Positions 45,883-54,300 of a stretch of 64,000 nt of DNA are shown here, piece by piece. Origin of the DNA: an uncultured Gammaproteobacteria bacterium. Its GTDB lineage: Bacteria; Pseudomonadota; Gammaproteobacteria; Arenicellales; JAANXG01. The stretch is from NCBI GenBank assembly GCA_947258785.1, contig CAMYJT010000003.1, positions 78,620-142,619 of the forward strand. The letters run 5' to 3'. A model generated the notes under the pieces. That model saw only the letters and a program-made list of their open reading frames with translations, did no database searches and was not told where the DNA came from. The position numbers were made by a program, and so were the translations under genes. Within the stretch, counting starts at the first letter, position 1. Every line of letters begins with the position of its first letter.

Positions 45883-46839
45883 ATGCCAACCATGCAGGCC
45901 ATGCAGTATCGGCGCTACGGCGATCCAGGCCAGATCGTGCCGGCAGAACTGCCCCGGCCAGCCGCCCGACCCGGCCAAATCCTGGTTCGGGTCGCTGCTT
46001 CCGCGGTCAATCCCATCGATTGGAAACTTCATAGCGGTAGATTCCGCCTTGTCATGCCCGTGAAGATGCCGTCGGTGCCCGGCTTCGACATCGCGGGCGA
46101 GGTTGTAGAGGTCGGGGCCCAGGTCTCCCGCTTTCATTGCGGCGATCGCGTCTACGCCATGCTTGACAACCGGACTGGTGGCGCCAGCGCCGAGTACGCC
46201 GCAGTCGGTGAATCGGCCGCAGCGCGGATACCGGGCAACATCGAACCGCAGCAGGCCGCCGCCATCCCTCTTGCCGGGCTCACCGCCGTCCAGGCGCTGC
46301 GACACTGCGCAGGGCTGGCCGCCGGACAGCGGGTGCTTATTGTCGGCGCCTCCGGCGGTGTCGGGCACTTCGCGGTGCAGATCGCCAAGGCACTGGGCGC
46401 GCACGTCACCGGGGTTTGCAGTACGCCGAATGTCGAATTGGTCCAGGGGCTCGGCGCAGACCGCGTGCTTGACTACAAGAATCAGTCGGTGTTTGCCACC
46501 GACCTCCCTTATGACGTGGTCTTCGACACCGTCGTGAAGACCCGCTTCAAGCCGTTTCTCTCAGTGATGACGTATCGGGCGGTATACGTCTCGACCCTGC
46601 CCAATGCGGTCCTGCTGGCGCGCAGCTTCCTGCTGCCGCTCTACTCCAAGCGCCGTATCAAGCCGATCATTGTTAAGCCGAACGGCGAGGACCTGCAATA
46701 CCTGAGCGGCCTGGTCGAACAGGGACGACTTCAACCGGTCATCGCCCGGATTCTGCCATTGATGGAACTGGCCTCGGCCCACGCCACTAGTCAGCGCGAA
46801 CGGACCGCCGGTAAAATTGTGATCGCCATCAGCGGCTAA
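45883..46839 (+). CDS. Medium-chain NAD(P)H-dependent oxidoreductase (quinone reductase-like)
   Basis: A 318-residue zinc-free MDR enzyme. The N-terminal GroES-like domain (about 1-120) has AVNPIDWKLHSG and PGFDIAGEVVEVG; the nucleotide-binding Rossmann domain has VLIVGASGGVGHFAVQIAKALGA with the GxGxxG-like motif. Lack of structural zinc cysteines places it with quinone oxidoreductases or zeta-crystallins. It probably reduces quinones or enones with NADPH. The ATG at 45883 is favoured; a GTG three codons upstream is possible. The thiamine-binding gene follows at 130 bp on the same strand. Confidence 0.88.
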   Translation: MPTMQAMQYRRYGDPGQIVPAELPRPAARPGQILVRVAASAVNPIDWKLHSGRFRLVMPVKMPSVPGFDIAGEVVEVGAQVSRFHCGDRVYAMLDNRTGGASAEYAAVGESAAARIPGNIEPQQAAAIPLAGLTAVQALRHCAGLAAGQRVLIVGASGGVGHFAVQIAKALGAHVTGVCSTPNVELVQGLGADRVLDYKNQSVFATDLPYDVVFDTVVKTRFKPFLSVMTYRAVYVSTLPNAVLLARSFLLPLYSKRRIKPIIVKPNGEDLQYLSGLVEQGRLQPVIARILPLMELASAHATSQRERTAGKIVIAISG

Positions 46840-46968
46840 CGCATCGGGGCCGGGCTGGTTACGGCAGGGGCTCGCAATACGCGAGTATCCGGCGGCGGGC
46901 CTGCGCATCGCCCGAGCCCCTCTCATCCTCTATCATATCGGGCTCATTGACCTGCACGGAAACTTGCT

Positions 46969-47271
46969 ATGAAAGTTATTGTTGATCTTTGTGTAGTACC
47001 GCTGGGCGTGGGAGTGTCGGTCTCGGAGTACGTCGCGGCATGTCAGCGTACCCTCGCGGAAGCCGGTCTGTCTACACATCTGCATGCCTACGGTACGAAT
47101 GTCGAAGGGGAATGGGAAGAGGTGTTCACCGCCATCCGGCGCTGTCACGAGGTGGTGCACGAAATGGGTGCCCCGAGAATCTCCACGACCATCCGCTTGG
47201 GGACCCGCATCGACCGCGACCAGGGCATGCTGGACAAGATACGCAGTGTCGAAGAAAAGTTGTCCTCGTGA
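46969..47271 (+). CDS. MTH1187/YkoF-type thiamine-binding protein
   Basis: A 100-residue ferredoxin-fold protein of the thiamine-binding (DUF77) family. The hallmarks MKVIVDLCVVPLGVGVSVSEYVA, LSTHLHAYGTNVEGEWEEVFTAIRRCHEVVHEMGAPRISTTIRLGTR match known members, which form tetramers and bind thiamine or related pyrimidines. It could be part of thiamine salvage, but no thiamine gene is adjacent and I see no TPP riboswitch upstream. Start ATG at 46969. Confidence 0.9.
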   Translation: MKVIVDLCVVPLGVGVSVSEYVAACQRTLAEAGLSTHLHAYGTNVEGEWEEVFTAIRRCHEVVHEMGAPRISTTIRLGTRIDRDQGMLDKIRSVEEKLSS

Positions 47272-47464
47272 CGGACCACATGAAGATCATCGCCCATCGG
47301 GCGCGGCGGGCAGCTCCGCACGCGGCGCCCGGTTCGCGCGCCCGAATTGGGCCGCCACGGCCGGCCCACACGGCACGGGGACACGGCGTTGCGCGACGCA
47401 ATACGCGAAAATCCCCGGCCACTTTGCGCCACCGTCGATCGTCCTGTCCGGGTGCCGTTGACGG

Positions 47465-47773
47465 CTACTTTATGGTTGCATAATACGCTGCGATATCGGC
47501 CATGTCCTGATCGCTCAGTCCCTGCGCAAACGGCGCCATAATAGGATTCGCGTTCTTGCCGGATTTGTAGTCTTGAAGTTTCGCAACCAGATCCGCTTCG
47601 GCCAATCCCTTCAAAGCGGGAATCGGGGCCACACCTTCACCGTTGGCACCGTGACAACCTGCGCAGGCCATGACCTTGGACTTTCCGGCAGCTGCGTCGC
47701 CACCGGCCAAGGCGACACCGCCCGCGGCCAGACATATGCCCAGGCCCGCGGTCAAGATTAAGTGTTTTCGCAT
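47465..47773 (-). CDS. Class I cytochrome c (c553-like)
   Basis: A 102-residue exported monohaem cytochrome. The signal peptide is residues 1-23; the haem motif is C37-A-G-C40-H41; a Met ligand is likely in NPIMAPFAQGL. The sequence GDAAAGKSKV before the haem and LSDQDMADIAAYYATIK at the end are typical of periplasmic c553/c-555-type electron carriers. AGGAG is nine bases ahead of the ATG. It follows the c5-like cytochrome gene by 40 bp and is probably co-transcribed with it. Confidence 0.92.
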   Translation of the reverse strand: MRKHLILTAGLGICLAAGGVALAGGDAAAGKSKVMACAGCHGANGEGVAPIPALKGLAEADLVAKLQDYKSGKNANPIMAPFAQGLSDQDMADIAAYYATIK

Positions 47774-47813
47774 TTTCGAACTCCTAATGTGTTAATGAAG
47801 CCATCACGGTTGT

Positions 47814-48128
47814 TTACTTGCTGTTGTCCAACATGTAGGTGACGGCCGCCTTGACCTCGTCGTCGCTCAGGTTGGCGAATCCGCCCTTGGCCGGCATTAC
47901 GCCCGCCTTGCCCTGAAAGCCCTCAATGGCGTGCTGGTTGAGCGTGTCCATACCCTGCGCAATCCGGTCCTTCCAGGCCGCCGCATCGCCCACCTTCGGC
48001 GCCCCCGCCACACCCTCGGCGTGACAGACACCGCAGGCCGTCTCATAGGTCGCCTTGCCGTCCGCCAGCGCCCCGGACATCGGCAGCGCCAACGCCACGA
48101 TACTCCCGGCAATCATTAAGTTACGCAT
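47814..48128 (-). CDS. Cytochrome c5-like monohaem protein
   Basis: A 104-residue exported cytochrome. Signal peptide residues 1-22 (ends SGALA); haem motif C32-G-V-C35-H36; Met ligand in GVMPAKGG. The GxPKxGDxxxWKxRIAQGMDTL stretch is typical of cytochrome c5. GGAG lies ahead of the ATG. Together with the next gene it forms a two-cytochrome operon, which could carry electrons from periplasmic oxidations to a terminal oxidase. Confidence 0.92.
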   Translation of the reverse strand: MRNLMIAGSIVALALPMSGALADGKATYETACGVCHAEGVAGAPKVGDAAAWKDRIAQGMDTLNQHAIEGFQGKAGVMPAKGGFANLSDDEVKAAVTYMLDNSK

Positions 48129-48311
48129 GTAAGTCTCCTCTCGGTAGGGTTGATGGAAACAGTTGCCCGGCTTGCCGCCATCGATTCACGATGGACGCTC
48201 GCCGCGTGTCCAGCCGTGGACCGCGAAATCGCTCAGCCCGGTGAGATGTTAAGGATCGAACCTGAATATGAGCTGAACACGCGCCGGCGTCATGGGCCAC
48301 CGGGGACCATT

Positions 48312-49091
48312 TCACTCCACCGCAAAGCGACCACCCAGGTCCTGCACCAACGATTTGATATCGGACACGGCCTGCGAGACGGCTGTAGCATCGGCGCCGC
48401 GCACGACCAGCGACACCCGGTAACCCTGTTCGGATTTCCCGGGGTAGCTGCCGATACTAAGTTCCGGGTGTTGAGCCTGGATACGTTGCAGCCCAGTGGC
48501 GACATCGCCTTCGGCCAGATCGCACACTACCGAGCTGCTGGTCAGCGAGGGCCCGTGCCTCAAGCTCGGCAGCAACGCTTCCAGCATGACCTGCATCACC
48601 TTGGGTACCCCGGCCATGACGTAGACGTTGCCGATGCAGAAGCCGGGCGCCACGGAAAGCTGATTGGCAATCAACTCGGCGCCCTCCGGCGTGTTGGCCA
48701 TGCACAGGCGAGCCTCGTTGACCTCGACCCCCCGCGCCTCGAAATACTCGACGAGACGGCGCACTGCCACCGGATGTCGAATCAGCGGTACGCCAAACGC
48801 CAGGGCAATGCTGGCGGCGGTAATATCATCGTGGGTGGGCCCGATCCCGCCGGTGGTAAAGACATAGTCTACCTGGGTGCGCAGTTGATTTACGGCCGCG
48901 ACGATCGCCGATTCGGTATCCGGGATGATGCGCACCTCTGTCAATCTGATACCGACGGCGTTGAGGCGCCGCGCCAGGTGAGACAGATTGGCGTCCTGGG
49001 TACGACCAGACAGCAATTCATTACCGATTAACACCAAAGCCGCGGTAATCGTTCCGGCAACGTCGTTCTGAACCGGCTGTCTACCCGCCAT
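48312..49091 (-). CDS. CinA-type molybdopterin-binding-domain protein
   Basis: A roughly 259-residue stand-alone CinA N-terminal domain (MoaB/Mog fold). Hallmarks are LVLIGNELLSGRTQDAN, TTGGIGPTHDDITAASIA and the C-terminal part VMAGVPKVMQVMLE. In CinA this domain hydrolyses ADP-ribose or FAD-type pyrophosphates; here the C-terminal nicotinamide-nucleotide amidase (PncC) is absent. The start ATG at 49091 is inferred from domain alignment; a GTG at 49133 is possible. It is likely a nucleotide pyrophosphatase. No linked gene. Confidence 0.88.
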   Translation of the reverse strand: MAGRQPVQNDVAGTITAALVLIGNELLSGRTQDANLSHLARRLNAVGIRLTEVRIIPDTESAIVAAVNQLRTQVDYVFTTGGIGPTHDDITAASIALAFGVPLIRHPVAVRRLVEYFEARGVEVNEARLCMANTPEGAELIANQLSVAPGFCIGNVYVMAGVPKVMQVMLEALLPSLRHGPSLTSSSVVCDLAEGDVATGLQRIQAQHPELSIGSYPGKSEQGYRVSLVVRGADATAVSQAVSDIKSLVQDLGGRFAVE

Positions 49092-49444
49092 CTCTGCGTC
49101 TGCAATGTTCAAACATCTGATACGGATTGCCACAACCGGCCTGACAGATTCCCTGCCGCTCGTTTAACTGCGGCAACTTTTGCCCTCTTGCTATCACTCA
49201 CTCCTCTACTGACCCACGGTAGGTTCCATAGTGTAACCCAGACCTGCAGAACCGATGCATCGATTCGGCGGTGAATTACTCACACCCAAACACTCGAGAC
49301 ATTGCGGCGGCCTTCGCAACACCTGCCGAACACAGCGTTTGCAAGTCCGTCCAAGCTGTTCCGGTGGAAGGGGTATTGATGTTCCTCGACGATTACCCTA
49401 GTGTGGCGCGTATCGCTGTATCTTGAGTTCCTCGCGTTCGAATC
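49092..49444. other. Divergent spacer without a recognisable gene
   Basis: These 353 bases separate the CinA-type and TsuA-like genes. No frame is convincing. A 10-bp palindrome CGATGCATCG at 49253-49262 is the only structure noticed and may be chance. Confidence 0.45.
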
Positions 49445-50650
49445 ATGGGTGTATCCAACGTTGTCACGCAGCCGGACAAACCGGCCGCTCTATTCACACT
49501 GGTCGGTGTCTTAGCGCTGAGCTTGTTCCTGCAACACGAGGTGCACACTCGTCAAGCGCTGCTGTTTCTCATCGGCACCGCGCTCGGCATCACACTGCTG
49601 CACGCGGCTTTCGGTTTCGCCGGCGGTTGGCGGCGATTGATCCGTGAGCACCGTGGCGCTGCGGTCCGGGCGCAATTGATGCTGTTGGCGCTGACCTCGG
49701 CGCTGTTCTTTCCCCTGCTCGGCGATCCGCTGCCCGGCCTCGGTCTAACCGCGGCAGTGGCCCCGGTCGGTGTCTCCGTGCTGGTTGGGGCGTTCCTGTT
49801 CGGGATCGGCATGCAACTGGGCGGAGCTTGTGGATCCGGCACACTGTTCACAGTGGGCAGCGGTCGCGTCCCGATGCTGGTGACCCTGATGTTCTTCATC
49901 GTCGGCGCCACAGTCGGTTCGGCACACCTGCACTGGTGGTTGGCGTTGCCGGACCTCGGCGAACGCTCGCTCATAGGCGGCTTGGGTTGGGGCCGTGCAT
50001 TGCTGCTGCAAGTCGGCGTGTTAGGCGCCCTGTACGGCTTGATCGCCACCGTCGAAAGGCGCCGCCATCAAACGGTCGAAGGGCTCGTCCAGTCCAACTC
50101 AACGGCCCCTCCGTTCGTCGATCGGCTGATCGCCGGACCCTGGCCGTTGTGGTGGGCGGTTATTGGCCTGTCGATGCTCAACCTGATGACCCTGCTCGTT
50201 GCAGGCCACCCCTGGTCGATCACCTTTGCCTTCGGCCTGTGGGGTGCGAAGATCTGGGCCGCCGTCGGTGGCGATGTCGCAGCCTGGCCGTACTGGAGCT
50301 CCGGTTATCCATCGATTGCCCTGGCCCGCAGCGTGCTGAGCGACGACACATCGGTGATGAACTTCGGGATCGTCCTGGGCGCGCTGCTGGCCGCCGCCCT
50401 GGCCGGCCGTGTCGCGCCGGAGGAGCGGACCGCACCCAGCCGACTGCTCGCCGCGGTGGCCGGTGGCCTGCTGCTCGGCTACGGCGCGCGGCTGGCGTTC
50501 GGCTGCAACATCGGGGCACTCGTCGCAGGCATCGCCTCGGGCAGTCTGCACGGTTGGTTGTGGCTAATCGCGGGATTCGGTGGTGCCTGGGTCGGTGTCC
50601 AGCTGCGCGCATACCTGCGCCTCGATACACCGCTGAAGGCCCGGTCTTGA
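49445..50650 (+). CDS. TsuA/YeeE-YedE family sulfur-compound transporter
   Basis: A 401-residue membrane protein with about ten segments. It belongs to the YeeE/YedE (TsuA) family, whose characterised members take up thiosulfate by passing it between conserved cysteines. Two such cysteines are visible: C129 in MQLGGACGSGTL and one in LAFGCNIGAL near residue 362; the third (middle) Cys of the characterised transporter is not seen. The inserted region GHPWSITFAFGLWGAKIW resembles the family core. No classical ribosome site precedes the ATG. It is coupled by a TGATG overlap to a small acidic-protein gene. Likely role is import of thiosulfate or a similar sulfur compound. Confidence 0.87.
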   Translation: MGVSNVVTQPDKPAALFTLVGVLALSLFLQHEVHTRQALLFLIGTALGITLLHAAFGFAGGWRRLIREHRGAAVRAQLMLLALTSALFFPLLGDPLPGLGLTAAVAPVGVSVLVGAFLFGIGMQLGGACGSGTLFTVGSGRVPMLVTLMFFIVGATVGSAHLHWWLALPDLGERSLIGGLGWGRALLLQVGVLGALYGLIATVERRRHQTVEGLVQSNSTAPPFVDRLIAGPWPLWWAVIGLSMLNLMTLLVAGHPWSITFAFGLWGAKIWAAVGGDVAAWPYWSSGYPSIALARSVLSDDTSVMNFGIVLGALLAAALAGRVAPEERTAPSRLLAAVAGGLLLGYGARLAFGCNIGALVAGIASGSLHGWLWLIAGFGGAWVGVQLRAYLRLDTPLKARS

Positions 50651-50949
50651 TGCGGCATACCCGCTGGACAATGGGGGCGGCGCTGCTGGTGACGGCGGTC
50701 CTGGTGGGGATCGATCACGCTGTCCATCGCTATCCGGCACCCGATCCCAACGATGACGATCGAGGCCTGCCGGTTGAGGCCGGCGGGTATGGCGCCGCTG
50801 CGGTAGACTCGGGTTCAACGGAGCTCGACGCATTGTTGCGGACCGATGGTGCCCCCGAGGCCGGGGGTTACGGCGCAGCGTTCGAGGATACCGACCCCGA
50901 GGGCGGGGACGAGGACGAAGACGACGCCGATGCCGACGGTGATCCTTGA
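50650..50949 (+). CDS. Small acidic membrane-anchored protein downstream of tsuA-like gene
   Basis: A 99-residue protein starting at the ATG that overlaps the preceding TGA by one base. An N-terminal segment (WTMGAALLVTAVLVGIDHAVH) is a signal or membrane anchor. The rest is very acidic, ending in a run of Asp/Glu (TDPEGGDEDEDDADADGDP), and contains the motif EAGGYGAA twice (near residues 44 and 72), so it is a duplicated peptide. I recognise no family. The coupling to the sulfur transporter suggests an accessory role at the periplasmic face, perhaps cation or ligand binding. Small, but coupling and coherent composition make it likely real. Confidence 0.7.
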   Translation: MRHTRWTMGAALLVTAVLVGIDHAVHRYPAPDPNDDDRGLPVEAGGYGAAAVDSGSTELDALLRTDGAPEAGGYGAAFEDTDPEGGDEDEDDADADGDP

Positions 50950-50969
50950 GCCGGGTGGCGGAATCGGTC

Positions 50970-52046
50970 TCACGCCGGTGGGTCCGCCGATAGATAGTCG
51001 AGCGCGGCACCGATCAGGCCACCGCCCTGCTCCAAGACCCGGCGGCGCCATACCGACGAGCGAGGGCACAGGGCCTGCCGCAGACGCCGCTTGGCCGGGT
51101 GATCGACGCCCCCGCCACCGAAGCAATGCCAGCGGTTTTCCTGCCGCAAGGCCTGCAGAACCTTCAACACCGGATATGTACCGAACTCAACGGTCAGATA
51201 CTGCAGTTCAATGGCCGGTAAGGCCTGTGCATACAAGCCGGCTACGCCGCCTTTGATGGCGTAACCCGGCGAATCGTTGTGATGCGCGGTCAACACGCCG
51301 CCAAATGCCCGTCTCAGGCGGGCAACGCCGGCCGCGTCCCGGGGGGCCTCGGGAAATACGGTCACCCGGGCGTACCGGCCCAGGCCGGTATGGATGTCCA
51401 GGACCAGCAGCCGCTCGACGGTCTGCAGGCGGGCCTCCAGCCATTGCCGATACATCACCGGTCCTTGTTCCAGCTGCGCACCGCCGTAAAACAATCCATT
51501 GGGGTAGTCGTACTGGCCCTGCGCCACAGCCTGCTTAACCGGACCCAGGCCGAGACGCAGGATGTGCAGGCCAGCACGGAGGGCGAATCCGTCGAACGAC
51601 GGCGGCGATTCCGGATTGAGCAGTCGATGCAAACGGTGGTAACCCTCGTCGGTACCCCTGTACTCATCGGGTTGGACCAGGCAATTACGATTCAGATCGA
51701 CATTGTTCTCGTTAGCCCGTCGCAGCCACGCCATCCCGAACGGGTTCAAAACGTGGACAAGAATCAACGCCAGCCCCGGCGGATTCACCACGGTCCCGGC
51801 AAGCGCCTGCAGCTGAATTGCGCTGCCTGCAAATGCCTCGACCCCGTGCACACCGCTTTGCACAATGAGCGCGGTGTGGGCGTCCCGCTCACCCAGCCAT
51901 GCGATGTCGATGCGAAGCGGCGCATCGTTCGGGCCCTCGGCATCCAGAATCAGCGTGTCGACGCGCACGCCCCGGGCATGGGCGGCGCCGACAAACCGGT
52001 GACGCGCCTGAGAGTAATCGGGATGGAAGTGCAAATCGGCGTTCAC
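50970..52046 (-). CDS. DUF2817 family M14-like metallo-carboxypeptidase
   Basis: A 358-residue zinc-peptidase-like protein. The first metal pair is in SGVHGVEAFAGS (HxxE), the third ligand is the His in LDIHTGLG, and the catalytic Glu is in LTVEFGTYP. These match DUF2817, an M14 branch (succinylglutamate desuccinylase/aspartoacylase relatives). It lacks a signal peptide, so it probably acts on small amidated amino acids in the cytoplasm. Its start overlaps the stop of the YbdK-type ligase by ATGA, which makes a ligase-hydrolase operon. Substrate unknown. Confidence 0.87.
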   Translation of the reverse strand: MNADLHFHPDYSQARHRFVGAAHARGVRVDTLILDAEGPNDAPLRIDIAWLGERDAHTALIVQSGVHGVEAFAGSAIQLQALAGTVVNPPGLALILVHVLNPFGMAWLRRANENNVDLNRNCLVQPDEYRGTDEGYHRLHRLLNPESPPSFDGFALRAGLHILRLGLGPVKQAVAQGQYDYPNGLFYGGAQLEQGPVMYRQWLEARLQTVERLLVLDIHTGLGRYARVTVFPEAPRDAAGVARLRRAFGGVLTAHHNDSPGYAIKGGVAGLYAQALPAIELQYLTVEFGTYPVLKVLQALRQENRWHCFGGGGVDHPAKRRLRQALCPRSSVWRRRVLEQGGGLIGAALDYLSADPPA

Positions 52047-53200
52047 GGAACGGCGACCGATATGTCCTCCACGCCATACATAGTCTGGTCGATGAGCATG
52101 TCGACCACCGCGCGCAGCGCTTCGTCGTGGTCGGCGCCGTCCGTCCGCGCCTCACGGTACGTCTCAATCTGCCAGTGCGCACTGGTGCCGCGGCCGAGAA
52201 TCTCCCGCGCGTGGGTAATCTCGGCGGTGCAGCCGAAATATTCGGCGTCCTCCCGGACCAGTGCCAACATCTCCTCCAGGAGTTCTGGATACGGCACAAT
52301 ACATCCCCGGCCGAAATCGATCAGGCCCTCCTCAAAGCCGTAACGCTCGGCACGCCAACGGTTCTCATTAATCAGCATACCGGCATAGCTGCGCCAGCGC
52401 TGGTTCTTCATGCGCAGCCGATAGAGCATACGCAGCCAGCAGCGAAACAATGCGGCAATGCAGACGGCGTCTTCCACACGGGTGCACACATCGGTAATGC
52501 GCATCTCCAGGGTGGGAAACCGAACGCTCGGCCGGATGTCCCACCAGACCTTGGTGCTGTCTTCGATGACCCCGGCCCCGACCAGTGCATCGACGTGCCG
52601 CTGGAACTCCGCGTAGCTGTCGAACCGCTCGGGAAGTCCGGTGCGTGGAATGGTGTTCCAGACCGCGACACGATACGACTTCAGCCCGGTGTCCTCCCCT
52701 TCCCAGAACGGGGACGAGGTGCTGAGCACCAACAGGTGCGGCAGGATATAACTCGCCTGGTTCATCAGTTCGATACGCAGCTGGTCGTCGTCGACACCGA
52801 CGTGGATATGCATTCCGCTGATCAAAAGACGCCTTGCCACCCCCTGCATGTCCTGGGCGATGACCGCGTAGCGCTCCTTATCGGTGGTCTTCTGCGTGCC
52901 CCAAGCCGAAAACGGGTGGGTCGAAGCGGCGATAATCGCCAGACCGTGGGCCTGCGCCACGTGAGACACACAACGGCGCAGCCGCCCGACTTCCAGACGG
53001 GCATCTTGGAGCGAGTGGCACACCCGCGTGCCGACCTCGATCTGTGACTGCAGGAACTCGGGCGTGACCTGCTGGTTCAGCTCCTCGCCGCACTCGGCCA
53101 GCATCGTTGACGGTGCCTCCTCGATCAAGTCACGGGTCTCCCTATGCACCAGCCAGTACTCCTCTTCGATGCCGACCGTGAAGACCGGTTCCTTGACCAT
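52043..53200 (-). CDS. YbdK-type carboxylate-amine ligase (GCS2 family)
   Basis: A 385-residue ATP-grasp-like glutamate-cysteine ligase relative. Hallmarks are FTVGIEEEYWLV, the HIHVGVDDD loop and ENRWRAERYG. YbdK proteins have weak glutamate-cysteine ligase activity; the real substrate is unknown. The ATG at 53200 has AAGGTG at good spacing; a start at 53233 is possible, and the frame runs further upstream without conservation. It precedes and is coupled to the DUF2817 gene. A true gshA exists at 41 kb, so this enzyme probably makes some other amide. Confidence 0.88.
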   Translation of the reverse strand: MVKEPVFTVGIEEEYWLVHRETRDLIEEAPSTMLAECGEELNQQVTPEFLQSQIEVGTRVCHSLQDARLEVGRLRRCVSHVAQAHGLAIIAASTHPFSAWGTQKTTDKERYAVIAQDMQGVARRLLISGMHIHVGVDDDQLRIELMNQASYILPHLLVLSTSSPFWEGEDTGLKSYRVAVWNTIPRTGLPERFDSYAEFQRHVDALVGAGVIEDSTKVWWDIRPSVRFPTLEMRITDVCTRVEDAVCIAALFRCWLRMLYRLRMKNQRWRSYAGMLINENRWRAERYGFEEGLIDFGRGCIVPYPELLEEMLALVREDAEYFGCTAEITHAREILGRGTSAHWQIETYREARTDGADHDEALRAVVDMLIDQTMYGVEDISVAVP

Positions 53201-53283
53201 CGGCGACACCTTCGCTGAGCACGTACTCTTCATAGTACCCGCAAGTTTATCGTCAAGCCGCGGTGGGACCCAAGCCGATCGGC

Positions 53284-54300
53284 TCAGTCGCTGCGCCACT
53301 TGAACAGTCTGGCGCCCAAGGCTAATAACACGAAGCCCATGACGGCGAGGGCCACCAGGTTCGCGGTGATCTCCGACCAGCCCGACCCGTCTATCATGAC
53401 GGCGCGGGCGGCCTCGAGTATGTGTGTGAGCGGCAGCAGCCTGGCTGCCGCCTGCAGGAACTCGCTGGCGCCTTCGAGGGAGAACCACACTCCGGACATG
53501 ATCATCATCGGCCAGACCAGGAGGTTCAACAGTCCATTGGCGAGTTCTTCGCTACTGACGCGGGACGCGACCACCAAAGCCAACGCAATCAGCGCGAAGG
53601 CCCCGAGCACGGCGACCACGAGCAGCTGCAGGTAGCTGCCCTCCATGCGGATATTGAGAAACACACTCGTCCCCCAGAACAGCAAAGTGGTGGTAAGCAG
53701 CGTTATCAACAGCCGGGACACGATTTGGGCGGTGATAAATTCAACCGCCCGCAGCGGCGTCGCATTGAGGCGCTTCAAAAAGCCGGTCTTGCGGTAGTGC
53801 ACTACGATAAATCCGACACCGAACAGACAACTGAACATCATGTTCATACCCAGAATGCCCGGCAGCAGCCAATCGATGTATCGAACCGGTTCCCCGGACA
53901 CCACTTGCTTGGACATCGAGGCACCACGGCTGCCGAACAGCATCCTCTCCAGGATGTATCCCCTGGGCGAGTCCTCGTTCACCCAGTAGGCGGCCAGGTC
54001 TCCAAGGCGAATAAGCATGTCGATCTGGTGCCGCGCGACTTTGTGCACGGCGTCATCAAGGTTCTGAGTTGTGAAAAAATCGACGTGCCGGGTGGCAAAG
54101 AATGGGTGTGCTGAGGGATCGACGGCATCGGCCGAATCGAACACCGCGACCTTGAACAGGGTCTGGTCATCCTCCCAGAATATCCACGCCATCGCCAACA
54201 CCAGCATCACCGGCATTGCCACGCTCCACCCCCAGGACGAGCGGTCGCGCAGAAATTCCATGTTGCGCGCATGCAGCACCGCCAGGAACCGCCGGATCAC
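53284..54300 (-). CDS. ABC-2 type transporter permease
   Basis: A 338-residue permease with one N-terminal membrane segment, a large outer loop (about 45-150) and five more segments. The ABC-2 signature lies in HILEAARAVMIDG and GLLNLLVWPMMIMSGVWFSLEG. It works with the ATPase encoded immediately upstream (ATGA overlap) as an exporter or as a lipid/antibiotic transporter; the cargo is unknown. The loop PVRYIDWLLPGILGMNMM is typical. Confidence 0.9.
   Translation of the reverse strand: MIRRFLAVLHARNMEFLRDRSSWGWSVAMPVMLVLAMAWIFWEDDQTLFKVAVFDSADAVDPSAHPFFATRHVDFFTTQNLDDAVHKVARHQIDMLIRLGDLAAYWVNEDSPRGYILERMLFGSRGASMSKQVVSGEPVRYIDWLLPGILGMNMMFSCLFGVGFIVVHYRKTGFLKRLNATPLRAVEFITAQIVSRLLITLLTTTLLFWGTSVFLNIRMEGSYLQLLVVAVLGAFALIALALVVASRVSSEELANGLLNLLVWPMMIMSGVWFSLEGASEFLQAAARLLPLTHILEAARAVMIDGSGWSEITANLVALAVMGFVLLALGARLFKWRSD

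Noticed and set aside
48150..49031. Plus-strand frame of 293 codons opposite the CinA-type gene
   Set aside because: The minus strand encodes the CinA motifs, and the antisense translation has no recognisable fold.
49253..49262. CGATGCATCG palindrome
   Set aside because: Only ten bases, single copy, no link to a promoter.
51279..53047. Two long plus-strand frames opposite the DUF2817 and YbdK genes
   Set aside because: The minus-strand genes have full catalytic motifs; the plus-strand translations do not and arise from high GC content.
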